From the NCBI GenBank assembly GCA_949287905.1, contig CASEHX010000022.1, positions 87,001 to 151,000 on the forward strand: a stretch of DNA of 64,000 nucleotides, read 5' to 3'. The DNA comes from an uncultured Olsenella sp. GTDB taxonomy: Bacteria; Actinomycetota; Coriobacteriia; Coriobacteriales; Atopobiaceae. The notes beneath the pieces were generated by a model, which ran no database searches, was not told the DNA's origin, and saw only the letters and a program-made list of their open reading frames with translations. This document shows positions 52,613-63,000 of this stretch, one piece after another. The translations under genes were made by a program, and so were the position numbers. Position 1 is the first letter of the stretch. Every line of letters begins with the position of its first letter.

Positions 52613-53563
52613 ATGTCCAAGCTTGATCTCACGCGTCGTCAGTTCATGGGCGTCTTCGGCGCCACCGCTGCCGTTGCCGGCCTCGGCCTCGTGGGTTGCG
52701 GCGGAACCCAGCAGCCCGCCTCCGATGACGAGAACGGCGGGGACGCCGCCCTCGTCGGCTCCATCTCCTGCTCCGGCGCCACCTCCTTCCAGCCGCTCGT
52801 CGAGAAGGCCCGCGACGCCTTCCAGGACGCCAACCCCGACGTCTCCGTCGCCATCTCCGGCGGCGGCTCCGGCCAGGGCCTCTCGCAGGTTGCCGAGGGC
52901 TCCGTCCAGATCGGTCGCTCCGACGTCTTTGCCGAGGAGAAGCTCGAGGGCGATCAGCTCACCGGTCTCGTTGACAACCAGGTCTGCATCGTCGGCATGG
53001 GCCCGATCGTGAACGCCTCCGTCGACATCGACGACATCACGACCGAGCAGCTCAAGGGTATCTTCCTCGGCGAGATCACCGACTGGTCCGAGGTTGGCGG
53101 CACCGCCGGCGCCATCCAGGTCATCCAGCGCGAGGCTGGCTCCGGCACCCGCGCCACCTTCGAGGGCGCCGTCCTCGGTGGCGAGGTCGCCCCGGACAGC
53201 TTCCGTCCCGTTGCTGAGGTCGACTCCTCGGGCACCGTCGTGGAGCAGGTTGCCGCGACCGAGGGCTCCATCTCCTACGTTGCCTTCAACTACATGACCA
53301 ACGACGGCATCAAGGCCCTCTCCGTCGACGGCATCGACCCCACGCAGGAGAACGTCGAGTCCGGCGACTTCACCATCTGGGCGTACGAGCACATGTACAC
53401 CCGTGAGGACGAGGACGAGTCCACGGCTCCCGTGACCAAGGCCTTCATCGAGTTCATCATGTCCGAGGAGTTTGCCCCCACGGTCATCGAGGAGGGCTTC
53501 ATCCCGATGGGCAACATGAAGGTCCAGAAGGACGCCAGCGGCACCATCAGCCCGGTCGCCTAG
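52613..53563 (+). CDS. pstS: Phosphate-binding lipoprotein PstS
   Basis: 316 residues from ATG at 52613 with AAAGGA 6 nt upstream. Twin-arginine motif TRRQFMG and lipobox ending at C29 (GLVGC), so a folded, Tat-exported lipoprotein. Phosphate-loop motifs SGATSFQPL (near 54), SGGGSGQGL (near 82) and REAGSGTR. It captures phosphate outside the membrane for PstCAB. First gene of the phosphate operon, with PHO-box repeats upstream. A strong hairpin separates it from pstC, which often leaves PstS made in excess. Confidence 0.93.
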   Translation: MSKLDLTRRQFMGVFGATAAVAGLGLVGCGGTQQPASDDENGGDAALVGSISCSGATSFQPLVEKARDAFQDANPDVSVAISGGGSGQGLSQVAEGSVQIGRSDVFAEEKLEGDQLTGLVDNQVCIVGMGPIVNASVDIDDITTEQLKGIFLGEITDWSEVGGTAGAIQVIQREAGSGTRATFEGAVLGGEVAPDSFRPVAEVDSSGTVVEQVAATEGSISYVAFNYMTNDGIKALSVDGIDPTQENVESGDFTIWAYEHMYTREDEDESTAPVTKAFIEFIMSEEFAPTVIEEGFIPMGNMKVQKDASGTISPVA

Positions 53564-53584
53564 TTCCTCCCGCAGCATTCCTTG

Positions 53585-53616
53585 GGCGGCGCCTCCCATG
53601 CTTGGGTGGCGCCGCC
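53585..53616 (+). terminator. Hairpin between pstS and pstC
   Basis: 9-bp perfect stem GGCGGCGCC / GGCGCCGCC with an inner CCCA/TGGG extension, followed by ACCCCTTGA. No real U-run, so more likely a partial terminator or mRNA-stabilising end for pstS. Confidence 0.6.
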
Positions 53617-53643
53617 ACCCCTTGACGAGAAAGGCTCTCCCAC

Positions 53644-54543
53644 ATGGCACAACTCATGCCCAAGCGGAGGCTCGAGAACATAGGGCTGGGAATCACCGGC
53701 TTCTGCGTCGCGCTCGTCGCGCTTGTCGTCGTCACGCTCATCTTCATGGTCGCCCAGCAGGGCCTCTCCACGTTCTTCGTCGACGGCATGGACCCGATCG
53801 CGTTCTTCACGGGTCAGAACTGGATTCCCGAGCAGGAGCGCTACGGCGCCCTTCCCATGATCGTGGGCTCCTTTGCGGTGACGCTCCTCTCGACCCTCTT
53901 TGCGCTGCCCATCGCCATCGGCTCGGCGATCTTCGTCGTGGAGGTCGCGCCCGGCTTTGGGCGTCGCATCTTCCAGCCGGTCATCGAGCTTCTGGTTGGC
54001 ATCCCCTCGGTCGTCTACGGCGTGCTCGGCCTCTACGTGATCAACGCGCTCGTGAAGGCGGTCTTCGGTGACGCCGCGCCAACCGGCGCGGGCATCCTCT
54101 CCGGTGCGATCGTCCTCGCCATCATGATCCTGCCCACGATCACGACGCTCTCCATGGACGCGCTGCGCGCCGTGCCCAACCAGTACCGCGAGGGCTCCTA
54201 TGCCCTTGGCTGCACGCGCTGGCAGACCACCTGGCACGTTGTCCTCAAGAGCGCCATGCCCTCGCTCATGACGGCGGTCATCCTCGGCATGACGCGCGCG
54301 TTCGGCGAGACCCTCGCCGTGCAGATGGTCATCGGCGGCGTCGAGCGCTCCATGCCCACCGGTCTTCTCGACCCGGCCTCCACGCTCACCGCCGCGCTCA
54401 CGGCCGGTCTCTCCAACGCCGTCTCGGGCTCCGAGTACTACCACGCCCTGTGGACCCTCGGCCTGCTGCTTCTCGTCATGTCGCTGATCTTCATCCTGAT
54501 CATCCATCTCATCGGCAGGAAGGGGGCGAAGGCCAATGGCTAG
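53644..54543 (+). CDS. pstC: Phosphate ABC transporter permease PstC
   Basis: 299 residues, six membrane helices. Permease EAA loop: MDALRAVPNQYREGSYALGCTRWQT (near 165-190). Starts with an extracytoplasmic FFTGQNWIPEQERYG segment typical of PstC. ATG at 53644. Its end overlaps pstA by 8 bp. Confidence 0.93.
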   Translation: MAQLMPKRRLENIGLGITGFCVALVALVVVTLIFMVAQQGLSTFFVDGMDPIAFFTGQNWIPEQERYGALPMIVGSFAVTLLSTLFALPIAIGSAIFVVEVAPGFGRRIFQPVIELLVGIPSVVYGVLGLYVINALVKAVFGDAAPTGAGILSGAIVLAIMILPTITTLSMDALRAVPNQYREGSYALGCTRWQTTWHVVLKSAMPSLMTAVILGMTRAFGETLAVQMVIGGVERSMPTGLLDPASTLTAALTAGLSNAVSGSEYYHALWTLGLLLLVMSLIFILIIHLIGRKGAKANG

Positions 54544-55471
54544 CGAGAAGGTCGCGTCCTCCCGCAACTCCGCGCTCGACGCGCACGTCGCGCGCATCGA
54601 CCGCCAGGACAAGATCGCCACGGGCGTGCTCACCGTCATCGTGGGCCTGGTCATCCTGCTCGTCGTCTCGATCATCGCCTACATCGTCATCCGTGGCGCG
54701 GGCCGCGCGTTCGCCCCGGGGTTCCTCACCAACTCCTACAACGACGAGGCGATGGCGGGCATCCTCTACCAGCTCTGGGACTCCTTCTACCTGCTGCTCG
54801 TGACGCTCGTCATCTCTGTGCCCATCTCGCTCGGCGCTGCCATCTTCCTCGTGGAGTACGCGCCCGACAACTGGGTCACCTCCGCCGCCAAGACGGCCAT
54901 CGAGACCCTCTCATCCCTGCCGTCGATCGTCGTGGGCATGTTCGGCTCCCTGTTCTTTGTGGTGACGCTCGGCTGGGGCATCTCGATCATCGCCGGCGCC
55001 TGCGCGCTCACGATGTTCAACATCCCCATCCTCGTGCGCACGATCCAGCAGGCGCTGGAGGACGTGCCGCGAAGCCAGCGTGACGCCGCCCTCGCCATGG
55101 GCCTCACCCGCTGGGAGACCACGATCAACGTGCTGCTCCCGGCCGCCATGCCGGCCATCGTCACGGGCGTGGTGCTCTCCGCGGGTCGCGTCTTCGGCGA
55201 GGCGGCGGCCCTGATCTTCACCTCCGGCTCCGCGCCGGCGCGCCTGAACTTTGCCTCCGTCAACTTCCTGAGCCCCACCAACCCCTTCAACATCTTCCGT
55301 CCGGCCTGCTCGCTCGCCGTCTACATCTGGCGCCTCACCTCCGAGCCCACCGCCGGTTCCACGGAGATCGTCTGGGGAACCGCCACGATCCTGCTTCTCT
55401 GCGTGCTCCTGTTCAACGTGCTTGCCCGCCTGCTCGGCAAGTTCCTCTCGAGGAGGCTGACCGCCGAATGA
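54536..55471 (+). CDS. pstA: Phosphate ABC transporter permease PstA
   Basis: 311 residues, six membrane helices. EAA loop QQALEDVPRSQRDAALAMGLTRWET, and the PstA landmark TSGSAPARLNF. Overlaps pstC (8 bp) and pstB1 (ATGA), so translation is coupled. Confidence 0.93.
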   Translation: MASEKVASSRNSALDAHVARIDRQDKIATGVLTVIVGLVILLVVSIIAYIVIRGAGRAFAPGFLTNSYNDEAMAGILYQLWDSFYLLLVTLVISVPISLGAAIFLVEYAPDNWVTSAAKTAIETLSSLPSIVVGMFGSLFFVVTLGWGISIIAGACALTMFNIPILVRTIQQALEDVPRSQRDAALAMGLTRWETTINVLLPAAMPAIVTGVVLSAGRVFGEAAALIFTSGSAPARLNFASVNFLSPTNPFNIFRPACSLAVYIWRLTSEPTAGSTEIVWGTATILLLCVLLFNVLARLLGKFLSRRLTAE

Positions 55472-56274
55472 CAGACATCACCATCCAGGACCAGGGAGCG
55501 GCCGAGAAGAGCGGCTCGCTGCTCACCACGAAGGACGTGACGGTCACCTACGACCTCACGCACGAGGCCCTGCACAAGACCGCGCTCTCCTTCGAGGGCG
55601 GCCAGGTCACGGCTCTCATCGGGCCCTCCGGCTGCGGCAAGTCCACGTTCCTGCGCTGCCTGAACCTCATGAACCGCGAGATTCCCAAGTGCTCCATCGG
55701 GGGAGAGATCTACTATCACGGGCGCAACATCAACACGCCCAAGGAGAACCTCTTCGAGCTGCGCAAGTCCATCGGCATGGTCTTCCAGCAGCCCACGCCC
55801 TTCCGCAAGTCCATCCGCGAGAACATCCTCTTCGCGCCCAAGAAGCACGGCCGCGTGAGGACCAAGGACGAGGAGGACGAGCTCGTGGAGACGTCGCTTC
55901 GGCAGGCGGCGCTCTGGGACGAGGTCAAGGACAAGCTGCGCCAGTCCGCGCACGCCCTCTCCGGCGGCCAGCAGCAGCGCCTGTGCATCGCTCGCACCCT
56001 TGCCATGAAGCCGGACGTGGTGCTCTTCGACGAGCCGTGCTCGGCGCTCGACCCCATCTCGACGTTCTCGATCGAGGAGACGATTCGCGACATCGCCTCG
56101 AGCGGCATCTGCGAGATCATCGTCACCCACAACATGGAGCAGGCCACGCGCGTCTCCGACCGCACCGCCTTCTTCTATGTGGGCGACATGGTCGAGACGG
56201 GCACGACGCAGCAGATCTTCTCGAATCCGCACGACCAGCGCCTCATCGACTACCTGACCGGTCGCTTTGGCTAG
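55468..56274 (+). CDS. pstB1: Phosphate transporter ATPase PstB, first copy
   Basis: 268 residues. Walker [11 protein letters not shown]-loop FQQPTPF, signature [12 protein letters not shown], Walker B VVLFDEPCSALDP. It has a longer, divergent front half (YDLTHEALHKTALSF, where classical PstB has WYG...ALK) and FRKSIRENILFAPKKHG. Of the two tandem PstB proteins this is the less typical. It forms the ATPase dimer of PstCAB, alone or mixed with PstB2. Confidence 0.9.
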   Translation: MTDITIQDQGAAEKSGSLLTTKDVTVTYDLTHEALHKTALSFEGGQVTALIGPSGCGKSTFLRCLNLMNREIPKCSIGGEIYYHGRNINTPKENLFELRKSIGMVFQQPTPFRKSIRENILFAPKKHGRVRTKDEEDELVETSLRQAALWDEVKDKLRQSAHALSGGQQQRLCIARTLAMKPDVVLFDEPCSALDPISTFSIEETIRDIASSGICEIIVTHNMEQATRVSDRTAFFYVGDMVETGTTQQIFSNPHDQRLIDYLTGRFG

Positions 56275-56283
56275 GGGAGGAAC

Positions 56284-57078
56284 ATGGACACACAGCTTAA
56301 CGAGAGCGTCTACCGTTCCCTCTCGGAGACTGACATCGCGATCTCTGTGAGGGACTTCAACCTCTGGTACGGGGACTTCCAGGCGCTCAAGGGAATCAAC
56401 CTCCAGATTCCCCGCAACCGTGCCACCGCCTTCATCGGTCCGTCCGGCTGCGGCAAGTCCACGCTGCTGCGCACCTTCAACCGCATGTGCGACTTCGTTG
56501 AGTCCGTGCGCACCGAGGGCACGATCGAGTTCGACGGCAAGGACATCTTTGAGATGGACTCCAACGCCCTGCGCGTATACGTGGGCATGGTCTTCCAGCA
56601 TCCCAACCCGTTCCCCATGAGCATCCGCGAGAACATCCTCTACGGCCCCAAGCGCATGAGGCGCCTCTCCAAGTCCGAGGGGGACGAGATCTGCGAGCGT
56701 ACGCTCACCCGAGCGGCACTCTGGGACGAGGTCAAGGACAACCTCGACAAGAGCGGACTCGGCCTCTCCGGCGGTCAGCAGCAGCGCCTGTGCATCGCGC
56801 GCGCCCTCGCCACCGACCCGGAGATCCTGCTCATGGACGAGCCCACCTCGGCGCTCGACCCCATCTCCACGAGCATGGTCGAGGAGCTCATGTGCGAGCT
56901 CTCCGAGGACCACACCGTGGTCGTCGTGACCCACAACATGCAGCAGGCCGCCCGCGTGGCCGACAAGACCGTCTTCTTCTACCTCGGCGAGCTCGTCGAG
57001 GAGGCGCCCACCCGCGAGTTCTTTGCCAACCCGCGCGAGAAGCGCACGCAGGAATACCTATCAGGGAGGTTCAGCTAA
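56284..57078 (+). CDS. pstB2: Phosphate transporter ATPase PstB, second copy
   Basis: 264 residues. Classical PstB text: [17 protein letters not shown], Walker [58 protein letters not shown]. Starts 9 bp after pstB1 with AGGGGAGG in the gap. The stop TAA shares a base with the phoU start (TAATG). Confidence 0.93.
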   Translation: MDTQLNESVYRSLSETDIAISVRDFNLWYGDFQALKGINLQIPRNRATAFIGPSGCGKSTLLRTFNRMCDFVESVRTEGTIEFDGKDIFEMDSNALRVYVGMVFQHPNPFPMSIRENILYGPKRMRRLSKSEGDEICERTLTRAALWDEVKDNLDKSGLGLSGGQQQRLCIARALATDPEILLMDEPTSALDPISTSMVEELMCELSEDHTVVVVTHNMQQAARVADKTVFFYLGELVEEAPTREFFANPREKRTQEYLSGRFS

Positions 57079-57779
57079 TGTCCGCAGCAACCCGCTCCAA
57101 GTTCACCAAGCAGCTCGACGACATCGAGGAGTATCTCAACCGTCTGACCGAGAAGTGCGCCTCTGACGTGCGGGCCTCCGGCCTCGCCGCCACGGGGGAC
57201 AAGGGGGCCGCGGAGGGCGTGATGGCCGGCCGCAAGAACGAGGACCGCCTCCGCAACGCCATCGAGGAGAACTGCCTCGACGTCATGCTGCTCCAGCAGC
57301 CGCTCATCGGCGAGGACCTGCGCTTCGTCTCGGGCGCGTTCCGTATCGTCTCGGACCTCACGCACATCGACGGCATGACCCGTGACATCGCCTTCCTCGT
57401 CGAGGAGATCCCCGCAAAGGCCTCCAAGAAGCTCGCCGACGAGTTCACCCAGATGTCCGAGTGCGCCGCGTCCATGGTGGAGCAGGCGGGTGCCGCCTTC
57501 GCCGCCGCTGACGTCGAGGGCGCCCAGCGGGTCGTCGAGGAGGACAATCGCGTGAATGCGCTCTATGATGAGGTGGAGGAGAAGCTCGTCGGGCTCATCC
57601 GCGACGGGAAGTCCTCGGCTCGCTACCTCCCCGAGCTCCTCATGGTGGCAAAGTACTTCGAGCGCATCGGGGACCTTGCCAAGCGTGTCGCGGCCTGGGC
57701 CATCTTCCGCGTCACCGGCGAGCACGTGGTGGCGGAGAAGGCGAGCCAGCAGCGCGCGGCCGAGGCGAGCGAGGCCTAG
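57078..57779 (+). CDS. phoU: Phosphate signalling protein PhoU
   Basis: 233 residues from ATG at 57078 (TAATG with pstB2; AGGGAGG upstream). Two three-helix PhoU repeats. First metal motif region VSDLTHIDGMTRDIA near 93, second KYFERIGDLAKRVA near 194, which keeps the E-R-x-x-D signature. It links PstB activity to PhoR, keeping the kinase off when phosphate is plentiful. Confidence 0.92.
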   Translation: MSAATRSKFTKQLDDIEEYLNRLTEKCASDVRASGLAATGDKGAAEGVMAGRKNEDRLRNAIEENCLDVMLLQQPLIGEDLRFVSGAFRIVSDLTHIDGMTRDIAFLVEEIPAKASKKLADEFTQMSECAASMVEQAGAAFAAADVEGAQRVVEEDNRVNALYDEVEEKLVGLIRDGKSSARYLPELLMVAKYFERIGDLAKRVAAWAIFRVTGEHVVAEKASQQRAAEASEA

Positions 57780-57821
57780 CGCGTTTGGTCCATCTGAGTT
57801 TCCGGGACGGGGAGAGGTACG

Positions 57822-58502
57822 TTGGTCTACTACGTTGAGGACGACAAGAACATCCGCGAGCTCACGGTCTACGCTCTCGGGCAGGGCGGCATAGAGGCGC
57901 GGGGCTGCGCCGACGACGCCGAGTTTAGGCGCGCGTGCGCGGAGCGCCTCCCTGACGCCGTCCTTCTCGACATCATGCTTCCCGATGCCGACGGGCTCGA
58001 GATCCTCGCTCGCATTCGCAGGACTCCCGGCCTCAAGAACGTCCCCGTGATGATGCTCACGGCCAAGGACACGGAGCTCGACACCGTGCGCGCCCTCGAC
58101 GGGGGAGCGGACGACTATCTCTCCAAGCCCTTTGGGATGATGGAGGTCGTGAGCAGGACGCGGGCGCTCCTGCGCCGCGCCGGTCGCGAGGCCTCGGCGC
58201 CCGAGAAGCCGACGACGCTGGAGTGCGGCAGCGTCACCCTCTGGCCGGATCGGCGAGAGGTGCAGGTGGACGGGCGCGAGGTGCAGCTCACGATGCGCGA
58301 GTTTGACCTGCTCGAGTTTCTCATGCGCTCGCCCGGCGTGGTGTTCTCGCGCGAGACGCTGCTCCAGCGCGTCTGGGGCTGGGACTTTGACGGGGGCTCG
58401 CGCACGGTCGACGTTCACGTGCAGCAGGTCCGCGCCAAGCTCGGCGACTTCTCGGACCTCATCGAGACCGTTCGCGGCGTGGGGTATCGCGTCAGAGGGT
58501 AG
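57822..58502 (+). CDS. phoB: Phosphate response regulator PhoB
   Basis: 226 residues from TTG at 57822, supported by GGGGAGAGG 4 nt upstream. Receiver with E6-D7-D8, phosphoacceptor D50 (LLDIMLPDADG), conserved Lys in SKPFGMMEV. OmpR-type winged helix ending VRGVGYRVRG. The operon position after phoU and before the kinase identifies it as PhoB/PhoP. Expected to bind the repeats before pstS. Confidence 0.9.
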   Translation: MVYYVEDDKNIRELTVYALGQGGIEARGCADDAEFRRACAERLPDAVLLDIMLPDADGLEILARIRRTPGLKNVPVMMLTAKDTELDTVRALDGGADDYLSKPFGMMEVVSRTRALLRRAGREASAPEKPTTLECGSVTLWPDRREVQVDGREVQLTMREFDLLEFLMRSPGVVFSRETLLQRVWGWDFDGGSRTVDVHVQQVRAKLGDFSDLIETVRGVGYRVRG

Positions 58503-58514
58503 AAGGGGGAGCGC

Positions 58515-59912
58515 GTGGTCAGACAGCCCGGGTCAAAGGGATCGCTCTCGCATCGCATGTTCGTCGCGCTTGTCGTGGCGTGCACGAGCGTGGCGGTCGT
58601 CGTGACCATCGCGGCCTCCCTCATATACCAGAGCGCCTTTCTCGCCGACGAGCACGAGCAGCTCGCCGGCGAGTGCCGTACCCTGGCGTCCCTTCTCGAC
58701 CTTGCCGATGACGACCCGGAGGTTCTCTCCGGGCTCGAGCTCGGGGACATCCGCGTCACCCTGATCGACCCGGACGGCACCGTCACCTATGACAGCCTGG
58801 CGCCGGCCGACGAGCTTCCCAACCATGGTGACCGCCCCGAGGTGGTGGCCGCGTTCTCCGAGGGGTCGGGCTCGTCCGAGCGCGCGAGCGACACGGCGGG
58901 CTACATGAGCCTCTACGAGGCCGAACGTCTTGATTCGGGACAGGTCGTGCGCCTTTCCGTCGATCGCGCCGGCGTTGTGGCGTTCCTCTTCCAGGACCTG
59001 GTGCTTCTCGCCCTGCTGGCGGTCCTGCTGGTGGGCGTGAGCTGGGTCGTCTCGAGACGGCTCTCCAGGCGCTTCGTGCAGCCGATTCTTGAGATAGACC
59101 CGTCCTCCGGTGACGGCGTGGCCCCCTACGAGGAGCTCGACCCGCTGGTGACACGCCTCAACGAGCAGCACGACCAGCTCATGAACCGCATGACCCAGAT
59201 CCAGGACGCGGCCGACCTGCGCCGCGAGTTCACGGCCAACGTGACACACGAGCTCAAGACGCCCATCGCCTCGATCTCCGGCGCGGCGGAGCTCATTCGC
59301 GACGGCATCGCCAAGCCCAAGGACGTGCCGGGCTTTGCGGGGCGCATCTACGACGACGCCCGACGGCTCTCGAGCCTGGTGAGCGACATCCTCACCCTTT
59401 CCAAGCTTGATGACGCGGAGCGCGGGGGCGAGGGCTCGCAGGAGCTCTTTGGGCCCTCGGAGAGCGTGAACCTGCTCGCCACGGCACGTGACGTCGTGGG
59501 GCGGCTTGCGCCAAAGGCGCGCGCGGCCGAGGTGGACATCTCCGTCGAGGGCATCTCGATGCAGGTGCGCGGCAACGCACGCCTGCTCGACGAGCTCGTG
59601 AGCAATCTCTGTGACAACGCGATCCGCTACAACCGCCCGGGCGGCAAGGTCTTCGTGTGGGTGCTCCCCTCGGACGACGGCGGGGTGCGACTGCGCGTCT
59701 CCGACACGGGAATCGGCATCCCCGAGGCGTCCCAGGACAAGGTCTTCGAGCGCTTCTATCGCGTTGACAAGGGTCGCAGCCGCGACATGGGCGGTACGGG
59801 CCTGGGCCTTGCCATCGTCAAGCACGCGGCCGCCTACCATGGGGCGAGGATCGCGCTCGAGAGCAAGGTGGACAAGGGCACCACGATCACGGTGACGTTC
59901 CCGCGGGAGTAG
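58515..59912 (+). CDS. phoR: Phosphate sensor histidine kinase PhoR
   Basis: 465 residues from GTG at 58515 behind GGGGGAG. Two membrane helices (about 15-38 and 155-178) flank a 115-residue outer domain with a PAS/Cache-like strand IRVTLIDPDGTVTYDS. H245 in NVTHELKTPIASI, N box LCDNAIRYN, G boxes DTGIGIP and GTGLGLAIVK. The large outer domain is unlike the intramembrane kinase at 26.6 kb. Last gene of the pst-pho operon. Confidence 0.9.
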   Translation: MVRQPGSKGSLSHRMFVALVVACTSVAVVVTIAASLIYQSAFLADEHEQLAGECRTLASLLDLADDDPEVLSGLELGDIRVTLIDPDGTVTYDSLAPADELPNHGDRPEVVAAFSEGSGSSERASDTAGYMSLYEAERLDSGQVVRLSVDRAGVVAFLFQDLVLLALLAVLLVGVSWVVSRRLSRRFVQPILEIDPSSGDGVAPYEELDPLVTRLNEQHDQLMNRMTQIQDAADLRREFTANVTHELKTPIASISGAAELIRDGIAKPKDVPGFAGRIYDDARRLSSLVSDILTLSKLDDAERGGEGSQELFGPSESVNLLATARDVVGRLAPKARAAEVDISVEGISMQVRGNARLLDELVSNLCDNAIRYNRPGGKVFVWVLPSDDGGVRLRVSDTGIGIPEASQDKVFERFYRVDKGRSRDMGGTGLGLAIVKHAAAYHGARIALESKVDKGTTITVTFPRE

Positions 59913-60028
59913 GGCTCTTCACGGTTTACGCTCTTTTCCGCGTCCCTCGGTTCTCGTCCCCTCTTCGTTTCTTGCTCCGTCTCCCGTGCATCTCCCAACG
60001 TCGGCGGAAGTCATGCGCGCTCTCGCGG

Positions 60029-60057
60029 CATTCCAAGGTACCTTTAAGGTTGGAATG
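60029..60057. promoter_or_regulatory. AAGGTACCTT within a larger palindrome before the glycosidase
   Basis: AAGGTACCTT (60035-60044), identical to the core at 48189 and 52341, inside CATTCCAA-N13-TTGGAATG. It lies 24 bp before the glycosidase ATG. There is no second GGTACC 21 bp away. May be recognised by the same MarR or a relative. Confidence 0.5.
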
Positions 60058-60080
60058 TCGGGTCGTCATGGGAGATGCGC

Positions 60081-63000
60081 ATGGACAAGACACTGCGAAG
60101 GTTCGCGGCTCTCGCCGCGGTGCTCGTTGCCGTCCTTCTCGTTGGGTTCGGCCGGTCTGGGGCATTTGCCGCCGAGCTTCCGGAGCCGAGCGGGGCATGG
60201 GGCTTTGACGAGGGCCAGGGTCCCTGGCAGAGCGAGGGCACGGACGAGGGCCTTACGGCAAGGCTGGGGGCCTCCAACTCGGTTGCCCAGGCGAGCAGCG
60301 TTTCCGCGCTCGGCCAGATCGTCCGTCTCGGTGACGGGGGAGTGGGCGAGGTCCGCGTTCCCTCTGCGCTGGATGCGAGTGCGGGCGACTTCACCATCTC
60401 CCTGTGGGTGAAGCTCGACGCCTCCACGGCGAGCAACTCAAAGACGGCGTTGCTCCAGCTGAGCGGCTCGGGGCGCACGCTTCTCTACGAGCGCTCCAAC
60501 GGCGAGCTGGTCACCTACATCGCAGGCTCCGACCAGTCGCTCGGGAGCGACCCGGCGCGCGGAAGCTGGGAGCACGTCGCCTTCGTGAAGTCCGGCGAGG
60601 GCTCCTCGCGCTCCGTCACGCTCTACGTCGACGGAGAGAAGGTTGGGTCCCAGGCGGTCACGGGCACCATCCCGGCCGGGACGTTCGACCTCATCGTGGG
60701 CTCGCACAAGAACCCCAACGACATGGGGCATCTCACGGGCAACGTCGACGAGCTCCGCATCTATGACGAAGCGCTGAGCGCCGATGAGGTGGCCTCCCTC
60801 TACGGGAGCTATTCCGACGTGATCGCCGAGCTCGGCTCGGCGGAGGCCCGCGAAGAGCTCCAGGCACTCGTCGACGAGGCGAAGGGTCTCATCGCCGCTG
60901 CCGAGGGCAGCCCCGACGCCGACGATCCCGCCTACGAAGAGCTCGAGGCCGCGATCGAGGGCGCCGAGAGCGCGCTCTCCGGGACGGACGCCCAGCAGAT
61001 CGCCGAGGCCCAGCGCGCCCTCGAGGCGGCGGTTGACGCCGTCAGGGCGCTGCCGGTCACCGTCAGCATCGACACCTCCGACGTCGAGCGCTCGCTCGAC
61101 CGCTCGATCTTTGGCATCAACCATCGTTACGCCTTCAACGGCTACGGCACCTTCGACCCCGAGACCTGGAGCGTCCGTGAGGACTTTGCTGAGCTCTATG
61201 ACGAGGCGGGCTTTGGGTCGATCCGCTACCCCGGCGGGACCATCTCCAACCTCTTTGCCTGGAAGGAGACGCTCGGGGATCGCGAGGACCGCACCCCGCA
61301 GATCCACGGCTTCTTCAACAACTCCGGCCAGCACGGCATCGAGCCCAACTTTGGCGTGTCCGAGATCGCCGACTTCGCGCAGGCGCACGGCTCAGAGATC
61401 GTGTGGGTCTACGGACTTGGCCGCGGCGACGCCAACGATGCCGCCGACCTCGTGGAGTTTCTCAACGCCGAGGTGGGGACCAACCCCAACGGCGGCACCG
61501 CGTGGGCGGACGTGCGCGCGAGCCTCGGCCACCCCGACCCCTATGACGTACGCTACTTCGAGATCGGCAACGAGATGAACCAGGTCTACGCGGAGGGAAC
61601 CTCCTCGCAGGCCTACTGGACCGCCGGGGTCTCCGGCGGGGCCCTCGAGGGCTACGTGAACGGCGGGACCGCCTCCTTCACCAAGCAGTACGCCGTCGTT
61701 CGCGGAGACTGGAACGTCTCCGAGTCCTACTCCACCGGTGAGGCGGGGCAGGAGTTTGGCATGCGCTACGCGCTTCTTGAGCGCGACTCCGAGGCGGAGG
61801 ACTACGAGAGCTGGACCGCCGTCGACGTGGACAGCGTCCACGTGTACGTTGGCGGTCAGGAGTGGGCGCGCGTGGACGATCTCTCGACGGCGGACGCCGA
61901 CGACCAGGTCTACCAGCTCGACGAGAAGACGGGCTTCTTCACCTTTGGCGACGGAACCCATGGTGCGATCCCCCCGAGCGGCTCGCAGGTCACCGTGAGC
62001 TACTCCGTGGAGCGCGACGGCTTCGCGGACGTCTCTCGCGCCATGCGCTCCACCATGGACCAGATCAATGCGTCCCGCGCGGAGGTCGGGAAGGAGGCCG
62101 GGGAGATCCACGTGTACTCCAGCTTCGAGACCGAGGGCTTTGTCGAGAAGATGCACCAGCAGGGCATGGACGACCTGTACGACGGCCTCACCATCCACCC
62201 GTACTCCGGAACTCCCGACGGGGGAAGCGCAAACGAGACCTCACAGCTCAACTTCTATCTGAGCGCCATGAAGAAGGGCGACGACCAGGTCTCTCACGTG
62301 GCGAGCTACGTTGACCTCATGCGTCGCTACGACGAGACCAAGGTCCCCGTCATCAGCGAGTACGGAATCTTCCGCTCGACCGACCCCCTCGTGCGCTCCC
62401 AGACCCACGCGCTCTACATCGCCCGCGCGATCATGGAGTACGCGCGTCTGGGAAGCCCCTACATCCAGAAGCACTGCCTCGTGGACTGGTACTCCGAGGG
62501 CGCCGACGCACTTGGTCCCACGCAGCAGGCTGTGATTCAGGCGGTTGCGGGAAGCGGCGCGAGCACCGCGACGGGCGAGGGCTCGTTCACGTTCTTCAAG
62601 ACGCCGAGCGCGAGCGTCTTTGAGATGCTCAACTCCGACTACGGCACGAATATGGTGGGCGTGACGCTCTCGAGCGAGCCTGGACTCTCCAACGGGGTCG
62701 GACAGTACGACGCCATGGCAGCCACCGACGCCGAGGGCAACGTGTACCTTGCGATCGTCAACCTCGGGCTCGAGGAGGGGGCCTCCATCAGGGTCAACGT
62801 TGACGGGACGGACCTCAGCGGCCGAGCGGTCGAGGTGCGCAGTCTCTCCGGCGACTCCTTCCAAGCGGCCAACACCCCGGACGATCCCGAGCGCGTGAGC
62901 ATCGAGAAGAGCTCCTTCGTTGCCTCCGAGGCCTACCCGGTGGTCTCGCTCGAGCCTCACTCGTTCACGATCGTCAAGGTGCTTGCCCAGACCGAGCCTG

